DNA from: Micromussa lordhowensis | Taxonomy: Eukaryota; Cnidaria; Anthozoa; Scleractinia; Lobophylliidae | DNA: 64,000 nt | Direction: 5' to 3' | Assembly (NCBI GenBank): GCA_964020085.1 | Contig: OZ026599.1 | Location: 34,365,086 to 34,429,085 of the forward strand | Part shown: piece by piece, positions 27,301-33,324 of the stretch | Numbering within the stretch: the first letter of the stretch is position 1 | Layout: each line of letters opens with the position of its first letter | The notes under the pieces: model-generated | The model's input: only the letters and a program-made list of their open reading frames with translations | What the model was told of the DNA's origin: nothing | The model's database searches: none | Program-made: the position numbers and the translations under genes

Positions 27301-27492
27301 GAGAAACGTCCACTTCCGGTTGCCGTACGTCGCTCAAATACGCCTTTGCTTAAGCTTCCTAATGAATCCGCACTGAACATTTCCTGTTATTATCTATTTT
27401 AGCTATTTGAGAAGCTCGGCTGGGAACATTGTGTGCGATCTAACAGAGAAAGCCTTCTGGTCAAGTATCCTACCAAATACCAGCCGTTTTGA
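993..27492 (+). CDS. TPP2: Tripeptidyl-peptidase II (5'-partial), 37 coding exons
   Basis: Giant cytosolic subtilisin-like (S8) serine peptidase that removes tripeptides from N-termini of proteasome products. Joined exons: 993-1117, 2062-2159, 2533-2598, 2834-2919, 3152-3220, 3330-3406, 3985-4112, 5199-5298, 7490-7623, 8540-8591, 9001-9041, 10011-10048, 10876-10941, 11446-11554, 12078-12173, 12690-12751, 13512-13588, 13731-13837, 14216-14370, 14935-15051, 15780-15877, 16051-16147, 17004-17141, 17858-17902, 18003-18199, 18856-18934, 19639-19725, 20358-20413, 21323-21419, 22379-22435, 22533-22606, 24011-24059, 24313-24379, 24470-24523, 25565-25626, 25984-26106, 27403-27492. All introns are GT-AG and the frame is open throughout, giving 1,090 residues plus stop. 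The product is co-linear with animal TPP2: [10 protein letters not shown] (His), SAGNNGP (oxyanion hole), [10 protein letters not shown] (Ser), then TPP2-specific blocks such as [36 protein letters not shown] and [12 protein letters not shown]. Animal TPP2 is about 1,250 residues, so the first exon(s) with the catalytic Asp lie upstream. The segment between exons 33 and 34 is acidic and linker-like. Confidence 0.96.
1461..1530. repeat. Inverted repeat, TPP2 intron 1
   Basis: 29-bp arms at 1461-1489 and 1502-1530 (TGTGGGTGTCCAATTACAGG at the left) with two mismatches and a 12-nt loop. Confidence 0.75.
1674..1828. mobile_element. Palindromic MITE, TPP2 intron 1
   Basis: The left arm (GCAATTGGACTTTGTGTCGT, then ACAATTTAGGGAGT) is mirrored on the right (ACTCCCTGAATTGTACTCCA, then CTCGGTCCAATTAC). 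The inner pair GTAATTTCAAATC / GATTTTGAAATTAC continues the stem. Confidence 0.72.
2834..2919 (+). other. TPP2: TPP2 exon 4: catalytic histidine
   Basis: Encodes the rest of [14 protein letters not shown]. The His codon of the S8 HGT motif is at 2839-2841. Known of the family: this His pairs with an Asp that lies in an N-terminal exon outside this window. The long spacing between Asp and His is a TPP2 hallmark. Confidence 0.9.
3530..3826 (+). mobile_element. SINE family A, copy 1 (TPP2 intron 6)
   Basis: About 297 bp, matching 7971-8280 along its whole length: CCTCATAGTTGGTGTGCTTG head, GGGTTTGAGCCCTGG box B, GGGCAAGACACTTTACTC, TATAAATGGGTACCGGCAA, GTCGCTTCATGCTACAG and the ending CAGACTTTACC. 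The tRNA-like head suggests Pol III origin. It causes a spurious open frame that reads into TPP2 exon 7. Confidence 0.85.
3985..4112 (+). other. TPP2: TPP2 exon 7: oxyanion-hole asparagine
   Basis: Encodes [19 protein letters not shown]. The two Asn codons are at 4052-4057; by analogy with subtilisin the first stabilises the oxyanion. A spurious longer frame starts at 3668 inside a SINE and reads into this exon. The acceptor AG at 3983-3984 and frame continuity with exon 6 fix the true exon. Confidence 0.88.
5338..5565 (+). mobile_element. Degenerate SINE family A fragment
   Basis: Keeps the 3' half of family A (CTGGGGCAACCCTGTGATGG, ATTCTATCCAAGGA, GACCACTAGGCTTG). Contains a run of G residues at about 5490-5503. 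Lies in TPP2 intron 8. Confidence 0.55.
6404..6690 (+). repeat. Direct duplication, 160-bp offset, TPP2 intron 8
   Basis: AGATAAAGATACTGTAATGG at 6404 recurs at 6564. The following ATTATTTTAACAATATT, ATGACAAATTTGACTGC and AGTAGCATATATGGAAAAGT also recur in order, with small indels. Confidence 0.82.
6692..6908 (+). repeat. 54-bp tandem repeat, four copies, TPP2 intron 8
   Basis: Copies start at 6692, 6746, 6800 and 6855. Each opens with a CCGAG-to-CTCGG palindromic box (CCGAGCTACACAACTCGG) followed by GAGTTAATTTTCTGACCACA and AATCATGGCCGTTT. Confidence 0.87.
7490..7623 (+). other. TPP2: TPP2 exon 9: catalytic serine
   Basis: Encodes [17 protein letters not shown] and then [13 protein letters not shown]. 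The nucleophile Ser codon is at 7590-7592. All three catalytic elements visible in the window (His, Asn, Ser) are intact, so the gene looks functional. Confidence 0.92.
7770..7962 (-). mobile_element. SINE family B (tRNA-Ser-like head), TPP2 intron 9
   Basis: On the minus strand it runs from the tRNA-like head near 7962 through GAGTTCAACTCCTCGACCGC to the conserved AATAGCCAACTGGTCAGCCT and GTTGGGATTCTTAA. Related to the copies at 15447, 16186, 18981 and 22071. Confidence 0.7.
7971..8280 (+). mobile_element. SINE family A, copy 2 (TPP2 intron 9)
   Basis: Full-length relative of 3530-3826, with CCTCATGGTTAGTGCGCTCG head and CAGACTTTACCTTACC tail. It abuts an oppositely oriented family B SINE through a perfect 13-bp inverted repeat at 7945-7974. 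Confidence 0.85.
8287..8412. mobile_element. Palindromic MITE, TPP2 intron 9
   Basis: The left ACAATTTGGTTTTATCAACT and right AGTTGATAAAACCAAATTAT are inverted. The centre has GATTCGAAAGCTAAC / GCTAGCTTTCGAATC. Confidence 0.78.
8724..8894. mobile_element. Palindromic MITE, TPP2 intron 10
   Basis: Ends GTATATGTTGTAGGTC and GACCTACAGCATATAC. The stem continues through AAAATGAAATTCAGGTT / AACCTGAATTTCGTTTT to a central ATTATTCATGATCCATGAATAAT-like hairpin near 8809-8834. Confidence 0.8.
10091..10437 (+). mobile_element. Foldback element, copy 1 (TPP2 intron 12)
   Basis: Begins TTTTACGATAACTGCAGAAA and reaches an internal GTTATCGTAAAA about 125 bp later. It then has a large stem: ATGTCAGTTTTTAATG, CTGTCCTGTTATTGA and CACATTGTCAAAGTAG are mirrored by CTACTTTGACAATGTG, TCAATAACAGGACAG and CATGAAAAACTGACGT. 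The same element occurs inverted at 18211-18490. Confidence 0.8.
10510..10775 (+). repeat. Dispersed repeat family R1, copy 1 (TPP2 intron 12)
   Basis: Shares with 39183-39480, in order: ATTATTCCATGA, GTTGGATTTGAG, ATAATCATCTCATATCCAAC, CCCCAAAATATAGAAAAC, CTTACCACATTTG and TCATTATCCAATGATTC. Same orientation, non-coding. Confidence 0.75.
11625..11920 (+). repeat. Degenerate minisatellite, TPP2 intron 14
   Basis: Irregular repeats of a unit like TACCCTATTCTAGACTAAA (11630s, 11665s, 11830s, 11850s, 11880s), interspersed with diverged spacers. Confidence 0.6.
12270..12546. mobile_element. MITE-like repeat rich in CCAATCA, TPP2 intron 15
   Basis: Bounded by TAGAGCGGCCTTTTAGAGCG and CTCCGCTCTAAAC. 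At least five CCAATCA/TGATTGG boxes occur inside. The AGAGCGG end is shared with 20162-20308. Confidence 0.5.
13010..13195 (+). mobile_element. Degenerate SINE family A fragment
   Basis: Matches the family A middle (GTGTTCTTGGCCGGGCAAGG, CAGTGCCTCTCTCCACACAGG) and then decays. TPP2 intron 16. Confidence 0.5.
14006..14042 (+). repeat. GTGCG short tandem repeat
   Basis: About seven units of GTGCG/GTGCA between TPP2 exons 18 and 19. Confidence 0.75.
14545..14850 (+). repeat. Minisatellite family M (GGGAAAACATT type), TPP2 intron 19
   Basis: Irregular units with GTGGGAAAACATTAACCAAT and GGTAAGCGCGTGGGAAAAC. It matches the complement of the repeat at 26200-26400. Confidence 0.6.
15069..15415. 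repeat. Composite inverted-repeat region, TPP2 intron 20
   Basis: Contains short stems such as GTGGTGGATATATCCACCAC (15110s) and TCGGAGGTGAATAG / CTAATCACCTCCGA (about 15265-15300). It ends with CCGAATTGGACTCCACTCAG, related to the right arm of the MITE at 1674-1828. A MITE remnant is likely. Confidence 0.55.
15447..15668 (-). mobile_element. SINE family B copy, TPP2 intron 20
   Basis: The minus-strand head GGGAGCGTGGCGAAGTGGTT, then GACTTGGAATC and box B GGGTTTAAGTCCCGC, resembles a class II tRNA-Ser (GACTTGAAATCC type). The body includes ACGGTAGCCCCGAGTTCAAA, TAAATAGCCGACTGGTTTGC and a tail over ATGTTCATTTTGAATTATC. Confidence 0.78.
16186..16380 (+). mobile_element. SINE family B copy, TPP2 intron 22
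   Basis: The head GGCCTGGCCGAGTGGTTAGG followed by GCGCTGGACTTGAAG, then AACTCCTCGGTCAAGC, AATAGCCAACTGGTCTGCCT and GTTGGGATTCTTAA. It starts 38 bp after the exon 22 donor. Confidence 0.78.
16567..16627 (+). repeat. Low-complexity C-run, A-run and CA repeat
   Basis: About 19 C, then about 26 A, then a short CA array. Produces spurious antisense open frames. Assembly errors are likely here. Confidence 0.9.
16675..16900 (+). mobile_element. Degenerate SINE family A copy
   Basis: The head-like TAGCGTAATGATTAGTGTGC and tail-like GATGGACTAGTACC and CTGCTTCATGTTACAAAAACC are recognisable. The middle is diverged. TPP2 intron 22. Confidence 0.45.
18211..18490 (-). mobile_element. Foldback element, copy 2 (TPP2 intron 25)
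   Basis: Reverse-complement copy of the 10091-10437 element with a shorter central stem. It begins 11 bp after the exon 25 donor and ends with TTATCGTAAAA. The two copies are very similar, including the segment CTCGCGCGCTCATTGGCTA. Confidence 0.8.
18981..19212 (+). mobile_element. SINE family B copy, TPP2 intron 26
   Basis: Has GGGCGCTGGACTTGAAATCC, a diverged box B, AATAGCCAAATGGTATGCCT, TTATGTTCATTTGTGTTATT and an A-rich end (AATTAAAAT). The GACTTGAAATCC run is that of tRNA-Ser(TGA). Confidence 0.75.
20162..20308. mobile_element. MITE with AGAGCAGTTTTCAA ends, TPP2 intron 27
   Basis: AGAGCAGTTTTCAACTGAGT and TTGAAAACCGCTCT are inverted ends, continued by GTGTCGTA / TACGACAC. A left-end-like remnant occurs at about 24175-24240 (AGAGCGGTTTTCACGTGTGT). 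Confidence 0.75.
20953..21027 (+). repeat. tRNA-derived SINE head
   Basis: 75 nt with acceptor-like ends GTTCTCC and GGGGAAC, box A-like TAGCTCAGTGGTTAGAACG and box B-like GGGTTCGACTC. It is followed by an A/T-rich stretch. The imperfect anticodon arm and intronic site (TPP2 intron 28) suggest a SINE rather than a functional tRNA. Confidence 0.65.
22071..22320 (+). mobile_element. SINE family B copy, TPP2 intron 29
   Basis: GGAGGCGGCGTGACTGAGTGG head, ACGGTAGCCCCGAGTTCGGC, AATAGCCAACTAGTTTGCCT, ATGTTCAATTTGAACTATTT and a terminal GTAAATAAAGGTTATTTATA. Confidence 0.78.
22793..22826. repeat. Palindrome of GTACGGGT units, TPP2 intron 31
   Basis: GTACGGGTACGGGT and ACCCGTACCCGTAC flank a 6-nt GATCTG centre. 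Part of a larger repeat-like region to about 23095 with recurring CGTGTGGACGG motifs. Confidence 0.7.
23616..23942. mobile_element. MITE with GGACCTTACG ends, TPP2 intron 31
   Basis: Left GGACCTTACGCAAAACACGA followed by CGGCAACGGCAACG. Right GTTGCCCTTGCCGTCGCCGT followed by CATATAAACGTAAGGTCC. Inverted over about 40 bp with gaps. Confidence 0.72.
24995..25528. mobile_element. Pogo/Tigger-like MITE with reiterated end motif, copy 1
   Basis: Ends CTGTAGAACCACGGTAACTC and GAGTTACCGGGGTTCTAC, next to TA dinucleotides. The interior repeats the TIR-like motif AACTCGAA about eight times. The interior segment CACACCACGGATGTCACC is shared with 45496-45856. No transposase frame. TPP2 intron 34. Confidence 0.72.
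26200..26400 (-). repeat. Minisatellite family M with E2F-like boxes, TPP2 intron 36
   Basis: Units of TTTTCCCGCGCTTGCCACCGG type. The E2F-consensus 8-mer TTTCCCGC occurs at 26253-26260, 26304-26311 and 26331-26338. It is the inverse of the family at 14545-14850. Confidence 0.65.
26708..27127. mobile_element. 420-bp MITE with 32-bp perfect TIRs, TPP2 intron 36
   Basis: The end at 26708-26739 begins TAAGGCGGCTGGAAACAGTT and is repeated exactly inverted at 27096-27127. A diverged relative lies at 47262-47853. Non-coding. Confidence 0.85.
27138..27360. mobile_element. 223-bp MITE next to the last TPP2 exon
   Basis: Inverted arms AGGGAGCTTAAGCAAAGGCG (27138-27157) and CGCCTTTGCTTAAGCTTCCT (27341-27360), extended by GAGCGACGTACGGCAACCGG and its complement. 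It ends 42 bp before exon 37, so it borders the polypyrimidine/branch region. Confidence 0.85.
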
Positions 27493-27963
27493 TGTACAGC
27501 TCTGATCAGAGGACCTGATATGTTTTCAATTCAATAGGTGTAAATTACATGCGCGCGGGCACGTGCAGCACTAACAGAATATCACATACGCATTTGCAAA
27601 CTGCGCCTGGCTCCTGCCTCGACGGTAGTGCCTGCGATGTCGTCAGCGGTACTGCTTGGGTGGGATATTGGTGGCCGTGTAGGTTACCAGAGGTGTCGGC
27701 ATGACGGCAAACTTCAATAGAATTTCAAGGTCTTTGCGACATGCTAGCGAAAGAAAGTCTCAGTGCGACAACCGTCGATGGTATTGCTTGGGCAATTGCT
27801 GGTGACAATCCCTTGGCCACGGGTGACATCTTCGGGTTTTCACGACGTAAGCACAAGCACAAGGATTACGGAAGTGAGCACGTCCACAACACAAGTTTAA
27901 GCACGTAAGCATGCGCAGAGTCGATAATTACCTGATATTTGGTTCCATTACCACCGCGATACC

Positions 27964-28042
27964 AATCTCGTTCCCAGAGGTGGCGTTCCCCTAGTTCACG
28001 CCCGCAAGGGACTAGGGAAACGCGACCTCTGGGAACGAGATT
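27964..28042. mobile_element. 79-bp palindromic MITE, TPP2-TFDP intergenic
   Basis: AATCTCGTTCCCAGAGGTGG and ACCTCTGGGAACGAGATT ends, with CCCTAGT / ACTAGGG inner stem. Confidence 0.82.
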
Positions 28043-28540
28043 GCCGCGATACAGTAAAGAAAGATGGCGTACGAAGTTTAGACTTATGCTTACAGCAGCG
28101 CGTTCTCACTTGACATACGCACAAGCACAAGAAGAACAAATTTGTTTTCTTGCTTGTGTTGTGCGCGTTCTTGCTATCGTGTGCTTTTGCTTATGCTTGC
28201 GCTCGAGTCGTAATGAAAACCAGGCCTTACCCTCAACAAGGATTCAGATATTTTCGATGCATAACCTCCTTTGTAAGATAAGTTCAAATTACGCTTACCG
28301 TAGCAATTGTGATCTTTCTTGGCACTGAAAACGTTTTTCTTAATCGTCACGTTATGTTAAGTCTTTTACGTCCTCTCATAGGAATACCCTCGGTTTGAAC
28401 TATATATTAATGCTATGGTTACAAAACATTTCCTGATCTCTCAACTGCTGTGTTTGCGGGATTGAGTAGTATTGTAACGCGTTTTTAATGTATGGTATCT
28501 TTGAATTTTATTTACTAGTTACACTGGAAATGTTTATTAA

Positions 28541-28546
28541 AATAAA
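28541..28546 (+). promoter_or_regulatory. Possible TPP2 polyadenylation signal
   Basis: AATAAA about 1.05 kb after the TPP2 stop. It is the first clear hexamer I see in the 3' flank; no transcript evidence. Confidence 0.3.
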
Positions 28547-28637
28547 GCGATACACATCTGACTGTTTAGATTTAATCTCTTTCAAAGCGTTTGAGCCCGG
28601 TGTTGAGAGAATCGTGCACGTGGTACGAGTTTTTGGT

Positions 28638-28678
28638 AGACAGACAGACAGACAGACAGACAAGCGTGCGTGCGTGCG
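28638..28678 (+). repeat. Microsatellite (CAGA)n then (GTGC)n
   Basis: About six CAGA units directly followed by GCGTGCGTGCGTGCGGGCGG. Confidence 0.88.
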
Positions 28679-28751
28679 GGCGGACTAGCAGGCAGGTGGT
28701 CAAAAGGTGCTTTCATAATGCCAACCCGACCGATCAGAGATAAGTGGGAAT

Positions 28752-29115
28752 ACAGAGAATTAACTCTGAAGTGTAAATTTAAGTGCTAAATAAACCCGTG
28801 AATAACCCACTGGGCGTTAGCCCTAGTAAAAGGAATCGGGGAACCACACGAGGTAAAGAAAAATCTTTTGACCTCGGTGGGAATCGAACCCACGACAATT
28901 GTCGTCCACGACTTTCTCTGTCCGACCTCGTAGCTCAGTCGGCAGAGTAACGGGAGATCTAATCCGGAGGTCGTGGGTTCGATTCCCACCGAGGTCAAAA
29001 GATTTTTTCTTTACCTCGTGTGGTTCCCTGATTCCCTTTACTAGGGCTAACGCCCAGTGGGTTATTCACGGGTTTGTTTAGCACTTAAATTTTCACTTCA
29101 GAGTTAATTCTCTGT
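28752..29115. repeat. 364-bp palindrome (foldback element) containing a tRNA-like sequence
   Basis: The left arm 28752-28896 and right arm 28970-29115 are inverted copies of about 145 bp with few mismatches, separated by 73 bp. Outer ends are ACAGAGAATTAACTCTGAAG and its complement. The tRNA-like segment at 28924-28996 has its 5' half in the spacer and its 3' half in the right arm. Confidence 0.88.
28924..28996 (+). pseudogene. tRNA-like sequence (tRNA-Arg(TCT)-like?)
   Basis: 73 nt. The acceptor stem GACCTCG (28924-28930) pairs perfectly with CGAGGTC (28990-28996). Box A-like TAGCTCAGTCGG and box B-like GGGTTCGATTCCC are present. The anticodon stem has a mismatch and the loop GATCTAA lacks the usual T33; a TCT anticodon would be read there. 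It is probably a tRNA pseudogene or SINE head rather than a working tRNA, because it is embedded in a repeat arm. Confidence 0.6.
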
Positions 29116-29771
29116 GTCATCATTTGTGTTCTTAGTGCTACGCGGCACAACATTCATACGTGGGAATACCCGAGGAAAATGCAACGACATTTTCCGATTA
29201 AACCGGGTCAATCAAGAGGAATGGCTCTCACCATTTTTTATTCCTTTTCCGAATTCCCTAATTAGGGCAATGAACCGGTTTGAATTCCGATCGAAATTCC
29301 CGGAATCTTTGGCAAAACAGTACCCAAAAGCTCGCAAAACTTAAAAACACCAAGAAAGAAGAAAAGACGCGAGGCTAAGAAAGGCCAGATAGAAGGGAAT
29401 GGAAACAGATGAGGAAAGTTAGCATCACGTGCGGCTAAAGTATGATGTGTCTAATTGTAGTGAAAAGCACAGTTGACAGTTCATAAAAGAGTGAGTGACT
29501 GAGTTCTTACGAAACCTGTGCATCGATTAGCGCGGTACGATTTGGAGTCGGTGAAAGAGTCGGCAGTATTTTTTTTGCGGCACTAAGCCACCATTTCCAC
29601 TTACTCGTCCCTGCCTCGTAAATGTGTTACCATGGTTGTTATTCGAATTGCCCCCTTTTCTGCTTCATCCTCCCGTATGCCGTTTTTCTGTCGATTCACT
29701 ATTAATCCCTTAAGTCTCGACTGGTCAAAACTAAATATTAATTCATACTCTATCGCACAGGTCATTATACG

Positions 29772-29887
29772 CTTAATGTATGGTCCCGAGGGAAACAGTT
29801 AGTTTTGTTTTCCCGAGAGTCTCGATGCGACATCGGGACTCGAGGGAAAACAAAACTAACTAGTTTCCCGAGGGACCATACATTAAG
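29772..29887. mobile_element. 116-bp palindromic MITE, intergenic
   Basis: CTTAATGTATGGTCCCGAGG is exactly mirrored by CCTCGGGACC-type sequence at the right end (CCCGAGGGACCATACATTAAG). The inner TTAGTTTTGTTTTCCC stem is also mirrored. Confidence 0.87.
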
Positions 29888-30148
29888 TGCTTTGTTATAT
29901 ATTTGGACTTTCCCTTAAACAATCATATAGCAAAAGCAAACAAGCAAAGACCCGCGCGGGCAACAACTGCGCAATTGTATCCTGGACGGGATACATTTGA
30001 TTTTGATCAGGGGCACGTGACCAACAATCAACCAATGACAGTGCTCGTTTTGTTGGGTGGAAGTCTAGGTATCTAACAAGAGAATTTATCGAATGATCGT
30101 CATTGAACAGTTGTCTTGATAATTAAATCAATTCTCCTAATTAGTACT

Positions 30149-30421
30149 ATATACGAAATGTAAAGAGAACTGCACGGAGAATTCTAACCTGCGTGGCAAG
30201 CGTTCCCCTACGAGCCGAATGAAATCGGACCACGCGAAAGAGCTTCAGTTTTTCGCATTCGGGCCGCGCGAAAAATGGCGCCGGAGCAATTCGAGATGTG
30301 AGGCGAGAGGAAGCGAATGCGAAAAAGCTCTTTCGCGCGGTTCGATTTTATTCAGCTCGTAGGGGAGCGCTTGCCACGCAGGCTAGAATTCTCCCTGCAG
30401 TTCTCCTTACATTTCGTATAT
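30149..30421. mobile_element. 273-bp palindromic MITE, intergenic
   Basis: ATATACGAAATGTAAAGAGA (left) is mirrored by CTCCTTACATTTCGTATAT (right). The stem continues through GAATTCT, CTGCGTGGCAAGCG and CCCCTACGAGC. Encodes nothing credible despite an open frame. Confidence 0.85.
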
Positions 30422-31012
30422 CATCCCGGGGGGTTTGTACGAAATACACTCAAGCGCCCGACGTGGTTTGGAATAAGCCTTTTAAAGCAAATGTCACAGA
30501 GAAAGAATCCCACTCTTTCGCTGCAGCGGGAAACAAGCGTGCTCCACCCTTGAGATAGATAGTTACGTGGATCCCGGCGTGGGAATTCTTGAACAAAACA
30601 ATGATTATCAATTCATTTAAGAGCTGTACGCTAACCGTGGCAGTGAATGGCATGGATCAGAGGACGGACACATTCACTGCTTCAAGTAAAATCGTCCTCG
30701 CCGTGCAGATTTAGAATGGTTCAAGGTTGCTCAACAAGCCATGAGCAATTCACGCGACAGAGATCCTTTCGACGGGATCACAGAATCCGACCTCGAGGAT
30801 GCGGCACCAGATAGCTTGATAATTGACGCAAGTGACACTGAAGTTTTCGACGTCGAAAAGATAAACTCTTGTATATTTGTGTTAATGAAGACTTATTAGC
30901 TTCCAACAATTTGTTACTGTCATTTGTTACTGTTACAGTTTCCGTTATGGTTAGTGATTTTAATATTTATTAAAATATTGTTTTGAACATTTGGTTGGTT
31001 CTCAAAAAATGA

Positions 31013-31098
31013 AATAAGCGCCCTGTCCCGAATAAGCGCCCTGTCTCGAATAAGCGCCCTGTCCCGAATAATCACCTTGTCTCGAATAAGCGCCCTCC
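31013..31098 (+). repeat. 18-bp tandem repeat
   Basis: AATAAGCGCCCTGTCCCG repeated about 4.7 times (31013, 31031, 31049, 31067, 31085). The fourth copy is the most diverged. It may be part of a pogo-like element end, since AAGCGCCC motifs also appear around it. Confidence 0.88.
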
Positions 31099-32537
31099 TT
31101 TGAGGTGGCCGAAAGTAAATAAGCACCCCAGGCGCTAAATCGAATCATTGTGGTACATCACAAATATTATAAACACAAATTTAGGATGATCTGCAAGGTG
31201 ATTGAGCTAATATTTAGTTTTTGTCACATGGCTAGATACTTCTTAGTTTTCCTATCCCTCTCCCATGCACCCTCCACCCACTGATCCCGCCTCCGGCGAA
31301 ATTTCTTTGCAGACGCTTTCCTGAAACTTGAAAACAGTGCAGACTGTGTTGTTTACAGATGAATATTATTATGCATGCAACTGGCAAAGGCCTGCTTTGT
31401 CAATATTTGCTTTGCAGCCGAATAATCATGTTGCAAATGCGAAGCGTTTCGGTTACGGATAAACTCTGAACACGCTGGAAAATCACCACGGTTCTCCTAA
31501 GTTTACTGTTTTCTTTAACGACGAATTAATTAATACACCGAGTTGTTTTTGAAGGAACTGCTCTTGCAGTGCATTTCGGCTGATTATATTCCGACAATTA
31601 CCATTTATAACTCACGCTTTTGTAAGCAGGCACCGAAGCGGGAAAAGTTAAAAATATTAGTTCTGTCTTTCTGACGCATTATCATGACAATACATGTTTG
31701 TAGGATATCTTTATTTCATTTGATCTAGCGAGTTCCTTTCCCAGGTTCGAATCGAAAAGTTGTGTTCGTTACTGTTGAACGTTATATTTTTTCGGTCAAC
31801 TTTAAGTGCTCGTCCTTTTTTACTTTTTTACCTTAAGGACATTTTTAATGGAAAAAGGCATAATTGCTTACGCTTTCTGATCTGGGACGTGAGAAATTCA
31901 AAAGGTGGATTTTCATAATAGTAATTAATTATTCAAGAAAAGCTAGTTTAGCAAGGTAAAGGTCACTCAAGTGTGTAGCTAGCCGCAAATATGACACAAA
32001 TTTCACTTTTTTAGTTGAGGAAATGTATTCGCAGTTCGCGCGTGGAAGTTTTCTCCGAGAGTAGGATAGAGTAGAATATATTTAACAGGTTATTACTATG
32101 TTGAGGTCTTGAAATTATTACTAGCAAAAAAATCGAACTATAGTCAAAAGACTACTGGCGAAAGAAAAAAATATTGCTGCGGTTTTTTTCTGAACGAAAA
32201 TTGACTCCGATATTGTCAATTACTGCACTCTGACATAGCAGATAGCGAATTTATCAATTCTCGCCAGCATCAATAGACTTTAGAGGGCGAATGATAATAA
32301 GATGCAATTTTATTTGGGTGAAAGATTAGATGATTTCCTTTATGTTTTTTTTCAATGGTTGAATGCGTTTTTTTACAAATTTAAAAGTGGGCGGCATTGT
32401 TTTTGTAATGGGCGCTGGCAACAGATGAAAATCGTGTTCAAACTGCAGTGGATTTTCAGTGTAAAGTGAAAGTTAAAGTGAAATTTCAGGGACATTTTCC
32501 CTCCATAACTCAACTGACCAATCATAAGAAGCAGAGA

Positions 32538-32549
32538 TTTTCCCGCGAA
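32538..32549 (+). promoter_or_regulatory. E2F-like motif upstream of TFDP
   Basis: TTTTCCCGCGAA contains TTTCCCGC (32539-32546), a match to the E2F/DP consensus TTTSSCGC. It lies about 790 bp upstream of the chosen TFDP start codon. That would be promoter-proximal if a 5'UTR exon ends near 32932, where a reasonable GTGAGA donor occurs. Autoregulation by E2F/DP is inference. The same 8-mer also occurs in a repeat family within TPP2 introns, so chance or repeat origin is possible. Confidence 0.4.
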
Positions 32550-33324
32550 CGAGGCAGCGAAGAAATGCCCGGAATGTTGCTTTTGCGCAGTGCTTAACTA
32601 TTAGCCACGTGGTTAATGATAAGCCAATCAGAACGCAAAATTAAACCCCACCGCGAAGATCGTTTGTCAGGGCCTGAAGTCGGTGCAAAAACATGTCCGC
32701 TCGAGCGAGGAATTAAGAAACTAGAGCCTGATTTCTCTTACAGTAACCCTCAAGAATGCCTCATCGACCAATATTGCACTAGATCTAGCATTTCTAAGTA
32801 CTTTTAGAGCGATCGTGGTGAAATCAAACCGTCTCCCTGCTGGCGATTCGGCAAGTTTTTGTCGCATTCTACGTTTGAAGCTTTGCGCAAACTTTGGTAC
32901 ACGAATCACCCATGCGATCGGTTGGAGCTACAGTGAGATTATTAACTTCTCTTTAGATCATACTGATGTCGAATCCAACTGCTACACTCACAAGCCTGTG
33001 GATCGAAGGTTGGTGTTGTCCGATTTTCGCTTTATACACGTGTTTGTTTTCCGTTTGTGTATTAGCGTGAAATGAGCTGTAGGTTGCGTTCTTTATTTAA
33101 GCCAGGTTTACATTTCTCGTACAGCAGTAGTTGTGAAAGTGGGGTGTTATTTTCTATCGATTTCGTTCACAGCCTTGCCGCTAAAAGAGGCTAGTTTTGT
33201 GTAGAGTGTATGAGCTTGTCGTGCTCTTTGGAGCCACGCTTTTCTTTATCCTAGGAAGTTAGCATTTCAATTTACAAGTGAAAGCTGCTGAATATTCAAA
33301 TCTCTTTTAGGTCAACCGAGCCCC

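Larger units (their letters stand above)
27493..33310. other. Intergenic region TPP2-TFDP
   Basis: No credible gene. Holds the TPP2 3'UTR, MITEs at 27964, 29772 and 30149, the tRNA-containing palindrome at 28752, a CAGA microsatellite, the 31013 tandem repeat and the TFDP promoter region. 31100-32500 is AT-rich with nothing recognised. Confidence 0.6.
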
